Source: Bacteroidales bacterium (GTDB taxonomy: Bacteria; Bacteroidota; Bacteroidia; Bacteroidales; UBA932). Taken from it: 64,000 nucleotides of DNA. A model generated the notes under the pieces. It was not told the DNA's origin and did no database searches. It saw nothing but the letters and a program-made list of their open reading frames with translations. Position numbers and translations under genes: made by a program. This document shows positions 60,713 to 64,000 of the stretch, in pieces. Numbering within the stretch: the first letter of the stretch is position 1; each line of letters begins with the position of its first letter. Location of the stretch: positions 62,001-126,000 of the forward strand of contig JAGBVR010000002.1 of NCBI GenBank assembly GCA_017630215.1, read 5' to 3'.

Positions 60713-63112
60713 CTAGTAACCAGGATTCTGCATCAAATCAGGATTCATATTTATTTCACGCTGAGGTATTGGATAAAGGGTATAATGGGATGGAAGATCC
60801 TGTCCATAGTAAACACCACCTTTATATGTCCAGTTATAACCATGTATCCACTTTCCAAATCGAATAAGATCGGTGCGGCGATGACCTTCCCACATCAGCT
60901 CGCGAGAACGCTCTGCAAGGATGTATTCCTCAGTAACCTCAGTTGGAAGTTCTGCCCCAGCACGTGCAGCTAATTCTCTGAGTTTAGCCAATGCTTCCTG
61001 CTGCAGACCTAGTCTATAGCAAGCCTCGGCATAAATCAAGTATATTTCACCCAAACGGATCAATGGGAAGTCTATGTCACTGAAATTTTTATCCCAGCCA
61101 TATGAGACTCCGTCATGAGAATTATTGTTGAACTTAATAAACGACCATCCATTCAAGAAGGTATTGAGATTATATTCCATAGATTCCTTACGACCTTTTA
61201 TATAAAAATACCCGGCACGCTCATCTGTATAAACATACTCACCAGTCTTATAGTTCGGTTTTTTCACATCAGGAAACCATCTCCTGACATAATCATAAGG
61301 AACACGATTACCAGCCCAGCCGCTATTCAATCCTACAATATCACCCGGATTATCGTCTCCGGACAGTGAGGAAGATACTATAAAAGTAGTTCCACCATAC
61401 GACATTGCCTTTGAATCATATGGCGCAGCAAACAGTATCTCACCTCTTGCGTCAGAATTTTCACCATTGTCAGCACGGAAAAGTTCCGCATGAGTCGGAG
61501 CAAGAGTATAACCAAGTGAGAATATTTTATCACAAGCCTCTCTTGCCTCCTGCCATCTCGGTCTGCCAGTATACACTTCGGCATTTATATATACACGAGC
61601 CAGAAGACCTAGAACTGTACCCTTATCCGCTCGTGGATAATTAGCTCGGGCAGCAGGAATTTCGCTATTGTCCGAAGAAAGATCTTCAAGTTCTTGAACT
61701 ATATATTCAAACAATTCCTTTCGTGGCAACTGACTTGGATTAAATTCAGATATTGAAGAAAATTCTGTTGTAAACGGGAACATACCGAATACATCCATTG
61801 CTACCCAATAGAAATAAGCGCGAAGGAAACGAGCTTCAGCACGATACTGCATAACAGTTTTCTTAACAAATCCTGAACATCCTCTTTCTTCCAGCTTGTC
61901 TTCCGTAGTGTTACGCAAGAAATCATTAACGGATGTGATTACATTAAGACATTGAAGATAAACAGCATAGACAGGGTCAATCAAACCGCATGCGCTGAAA
62001 TCTGCTTGATTAAGGAAATTAATATAAGCGTCGCCCCATGCACACTTTAGAGCATCAGCAGGAAGCTCCTGGATAGTCCAGAAAGCACGGACAAATTCCG
62101 CAGATCCTGGGTCAAAGAACTGATTACTCCAGTTCATACTCACAATATTTTCATAAATGCCGGTAAGTACCTCCTCGTATCCCATAGAGTATTTTCCATA
62201 ACGATCATCTACATATGGATCTTTGTCTTCAAGAGAGACTGGTGGCATAACCAGAATCGATGAACGCTTAACCTCATTAGCAACGTTTGTGGATATTTTA
62301 TATAGATCTTCCTGAGCATCAGCTATATATACTGTGAAACCGTTTGTAAACTTAGTTGGCGGGAGAGCAATCATAAATTCTGTTACTTTATGCTCATTAA
62401 GCTGAACTCCTTCGCCACAATATAACTTTACAGAAGAGTTTCCACCTTCTAATGAAATCTGAGGACGTTGATTGTCTGAAAACACAGTAACTGTAGCTGA
62501 TCCAGCCAGTGGTTCTTCTAAATTTCCCTTGACTTCAATGGACTTCACAATATGCGTTCCTGTCAACTGAAGTTTGAGTACTCCCAAAACATTCTTGAAC
62601 TTCAGGTTAAAATCCGACTCGTTATCAGTTACTGCAACCATAGGAAAGCTACCGTTGCTGAACGAATTCGGAGTATATACCTGAGTACTTGGAATCACAG
62701 TATTACTGACTCTATAAACACCATCTGCATCCAAATAAGATCCGGATAATGATAAGTTCCTGGAATATGGATAATAGGCCACATTGCAAGGAATCTCTAT
62801 TCCCGCGTTAAAATCTCCCGTCCCTTGAGCATCATTTCCCACATATTCCAAAGTGCCATTGCTCTTACCTGCAGATGCAGATGAAACGGAATACTCATCT
62901 GCAATTGTACTACCTTGAAATACCGCAACGCGATCTCCCGCTGACCACAAAACTGCTCTGTTTGAGGCCAATGCAGTCTTTGTAGGAGCATCAAATTCCT
63001 CAAAAGATGTAGTGAACAGATCTTTTGACACTATGATTTCCTCTGATTCCTGCTTATAACAACTGCTCAACCCAATGGTAACTATTGCCAATAAAATGAC
63101 TGATTTTTTCAT
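60713..63112 (-). CDS. Chimeric lipoprotein: fimbrillin-like N-terminus fused to SusD/RagB
   Basis: A 799-residue lipoprotein (lipobox GLSSC). Residues about 20-300 match the fimbrillin-like module of the gene at 37209 (TEFMIALPPTKF, RSSILVMPP). From about 310 to the end it is a SusD/RagB protein with TPR helices: EARFLRAYFYWVAMD, PLIRLGEIYLIYAEAC, ERSRELMWEGHRRTDLIRFG and the classic end PIPQREINMNP. SusD proteins bind glycans for a SusC porin, but no SusC gene is in the window. The frame is intact across the join. Divergent from a fimbrillin-like gene. Confidence 0.88.
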   Translation of the reverse strand: MKKSVILLAIVTIGLSSCYKQESEEIIVSKDLFTTSFEEFDAPTKTALASNRAVLWSAGDRVAVFQGSTIADEYSVSSASAGKSNGTLEYVGNDAQGTGDFNAGIEIPCNVAYYPYSRNLSLSGSYLDADGVYRVSNTVIPSTQVYTPNSFSNGSFPMVAVTDNESDFNLKFKNVLGVLKLQLTGTHIVKSIEVKGNLEEPLAGSATVTVFSDNQRPQISLEGGNSSVKLYCGEGVQLNEHKVTEFMIALPPTKFTNGFTVYIADAQEDLYKISTNVANEVKRSSILVMPPVSLEDKDPYVDDRYGKYSMGYEEVLTGIYENIVSMNWSNQFFDPGSAEFVRAFWTIQELPADALKCAWGDAYINFLNQADFSACGLIDPVYAVYLQCLNVITSVNDFLRNTTEDKLEERGCSGFVKKTVMQYRAEARFLRAYFYWVAMDVFGMFPFTTEFSSISEFNPSQLPRKELFEYIVQELEDLSSDNSEIPAARANYPRADKGTVLGLLARVYINAEVYTGRPRWQEAREACDKIFSLGYTLAPTHAELFRADNGENSDARGEILFAAPYDSKAMSYGGTTFIVSSSLSGDDNPGDIVGLNSGWAGNRVPYDYVRRWFPDVKKPNYKTGEYVYTDERAGYFYIKGRKESMEYNLNTFLNGWSFIKFNNNSHDGVSYGWDKNFSDIDFPLIRLGEIYLIYAEACYRLGLQQEALAKLRELAARAGAELPTEVTEEYILAERSRELMWEGHRRTDLIRFGKWIHGYNWTYKGGVYYGQDLPSHYTLYPIPQREINMNPDLMQNPGY

Positions 63113-63140
63113 AAATAACGATGTCTTGTTCTTAGGTTGA

Positions 63141-63170
63141 CAAAATTAAACCATTCCCGATCGACTTCAA
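63141..63170 (-). promoter_or_regulatory. Promoter of the fimbrillin-SusD gene
   Basis: On the minus strand: TTG (63170-63168), 19 bases, TAATTTTG (63148-63141), a full consensus match 29 bases upstream of the ATG. Confidence 0.8.
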
Positions 63171-63195
63171 AACATTTGTATGACTTTCTTATTAT

Positions 63196-63225
63196 TTGAA
63201 AACGGGAAAATGAATATTATATTTG
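63196..63225 (+). promoter_or_regulatory. Promoter of the divergent fimbrillin-like gene
   Basis: TTG (63196-63198), 19 bases, TATATTTG (63218-63225), with the ATG 33 bases downstream. It is back to back with the promoter at 63141-63170. Confidence 0.8.
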
Positions 63226-63257
63226 TATGTCCATGTAGAAAATTCAGTGAACACATT

Positions 63258-64000
63258 ATGAAAAATACTATTCTCTTATTAATAACAACAGCTGCAGTGC
63301 TGGCCGGTTGCCAGAAAGCGGAATATGACAGTACATCCGGATCTGAAATTTTCACGGCTTCAATAGATGAATCTGGCACTCAGACCAGAACTACTATGAC
63401 CTATGACAGACAAGTGGTCTGGTCATCTGAAGATCAGCTTGCAGTTTTTCAAGGCAAAACAGTAGCAAATCAATATAAATTAAAAGAAAGCTATGCAGGA
63501 TCCAGCAACGCTTCATTTAAACTAGTGTCCGAAAACACTTCAGCAAATAAAGACAATGACATTCTACGCAACATAGCTTTATATCCATATTCAGAAGATA
63601 TTGTTCTTTCTAAGGGTATGGATAACAGCAAGGAAGATGTATACAAGATATCAAATGTGGTTCTTCCTGAATCTCAAATATATTCGCCCGATAGCTTCGG
63701 CAACGGTACTTTCCCAATGGTTGCTGTAACCAGAAGCTTAGGTGACCATAATCTCAAGTTCAAGAATGTCATGGGTGCCATCCAGTTTGAGTTCGTGGGA
63801 AATCAATTAGTAAAATCTATAAGCATAAAGGGAAATAACGGAGAACGTCTTGCGGGTGAAGCAACAATAACTGCACACGGAAATAATCTTATGCCGACAA
63901 TCCAAATGGGATCAGAGGCTTTTACAGAAGTTACTCTTGATTGCGATTGGGGTGTTCAGCTTACGAGGAGCGAGCCAACAAAATTTATAATTGCACTACC
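63258..64000 (+). CDS. Fimbrillin-like lipoprotein (3' end outside window)
   Basis: The frame is open from the ATG at 63258 to the window end (247 codons). The lipobox is AVLAGC. It shares the fimbrillin-like module with the divergent SusD chimera and the 37209 gene: VVWSSEDQLAVFQGKTVANQ, SFGNGTFPMVAVT, LKFKNVMGAI, and PTKFIIAL just before the edge. The C-terminal domain is out of view; it may be FISUMP, SusD-like or none. It has its own consensus promoter. Confidence 0.85.
   Translation, partial: MKNTILLLITTAAVLAGCQKAEYDSTSGSEIFTASIDESGTQTRTTMTYDRQVVWSSEDQLAVFQGKTVANQYKLKESYAGSSNASFKLVSENTSANKDNDILRNIALYPYSEDIVLSKGMDNSKEDVYKISNVVLPESQIYSPDSFGNGTFPMVAVTRSLGDHNLKFKNVMGAIQFEFVGNQLVKSISIKGNNGERLAGEATITAHGNNLMPTIQMGSEAFTEVTLDCDWGVQLTRSEPTKFIIAL

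Overview
The window looks like chromosome from a gut-type member of the Bacteroidales (Bacteroidota). Several genes have the Bacteroidota promoter (TTG, 19-base spacer, TAnnTTTG). There are many lipoproteins, fimbrillin-like and FISUMP surface proteins, a SusD-like protein, a TonB-dependent receptor, two ECF sigma modules, a sulfatase with its anaerobic maturase, NrdG and GH9/GH18/GH20 glycosidases. The family within the order cannot be fixed from the window. Codon use leans on GGA (Gly) and AGA (Arg).

Layout. Bases 1-6.3 kb: 3' part of a GH9 glycanase, nrdG, an epimerase, an EnvC-like envelope protein and a TPR protein. 6.4-9.7 kb: an ECF sigma factor overlapping a Dma-like dual-membrane anti-sigma factor, then MlaF/MlaE-type ABC genes. 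9.9-14.1 kb: yifB/comM, tsaE, an orphan lipoprotein and a HigBA toxin-antitoxin pair. 14.1-18.7 kb: one minus-strand block sufB-pnuC-sufC-sufD-ispE. 18.8-24 kb: MORN/TonB_C protein, tRNA-Gly(GCC), SDR, GH20 hexosaminidase, pheS. 24.2-25.5 kb: a small ORFan patch closed by a perfect 25-bp inverted repeat. 25.5-34 kb: nitroreductase, an exported protein, then a four-gene block of C69 dipeptidase, TonB receptor, lipoprotein and outer-membrane barrel. 34-40.3 kb: fimbrillin/FISUMP lipoproteins, RhuM and long repeat-rich intergenic DNA. 40.3-45.4 kb: N-domain-less clpB, secG, a TPR-like gene, lptE and a sigma-54 activator. 45.5-57.2 kb: abundant-type OmpA/TPR lipoprotein, sulfatase and maturase, tandem paralogues of unknown function, aspS, EamA transporter, rsmA, and a GH18-ThuA fusion. 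57.3-58.4 kb: second copy of the RhuM upstream region, here driving ParDE. 58.4-60.6 kb: a second ECF module and a flavodoxin-type reductase. 60.7-64 kb: a fimbrillin-SusD chimera divergent from another fimbrillin-like gene.

Most interesting points. (i) Two loci share about 180 bp upstream and a 21-bp sequence downstream but carry different cargo: intact rhuM at 36.2 kb, or a decayed rhuM start followed by parDE at 57.7 kb. A third locus at 40.0 kb holds other pieces of the same mosaic in the same order. (ii) The fimbrillin/FISUMP protein at 37.2-39.1 kb ends in a Tyr/Asn/His/Ser-rich stretch made almost wholly of NNC codons, the signature of a diversity-generating retroelement variable region, with no reverse transcriptase in view. 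(iii) A dispersed GTCATTCCGAG-type repeat occurs at six or more sites, once in frame inside clpB. (iv) Protein fusions and reductions: fimbrillin-SusD, GH18-ThuA, half-length SufD, and ClpB without its N domain.

All calls are by eye; no database search or alignment program was run.
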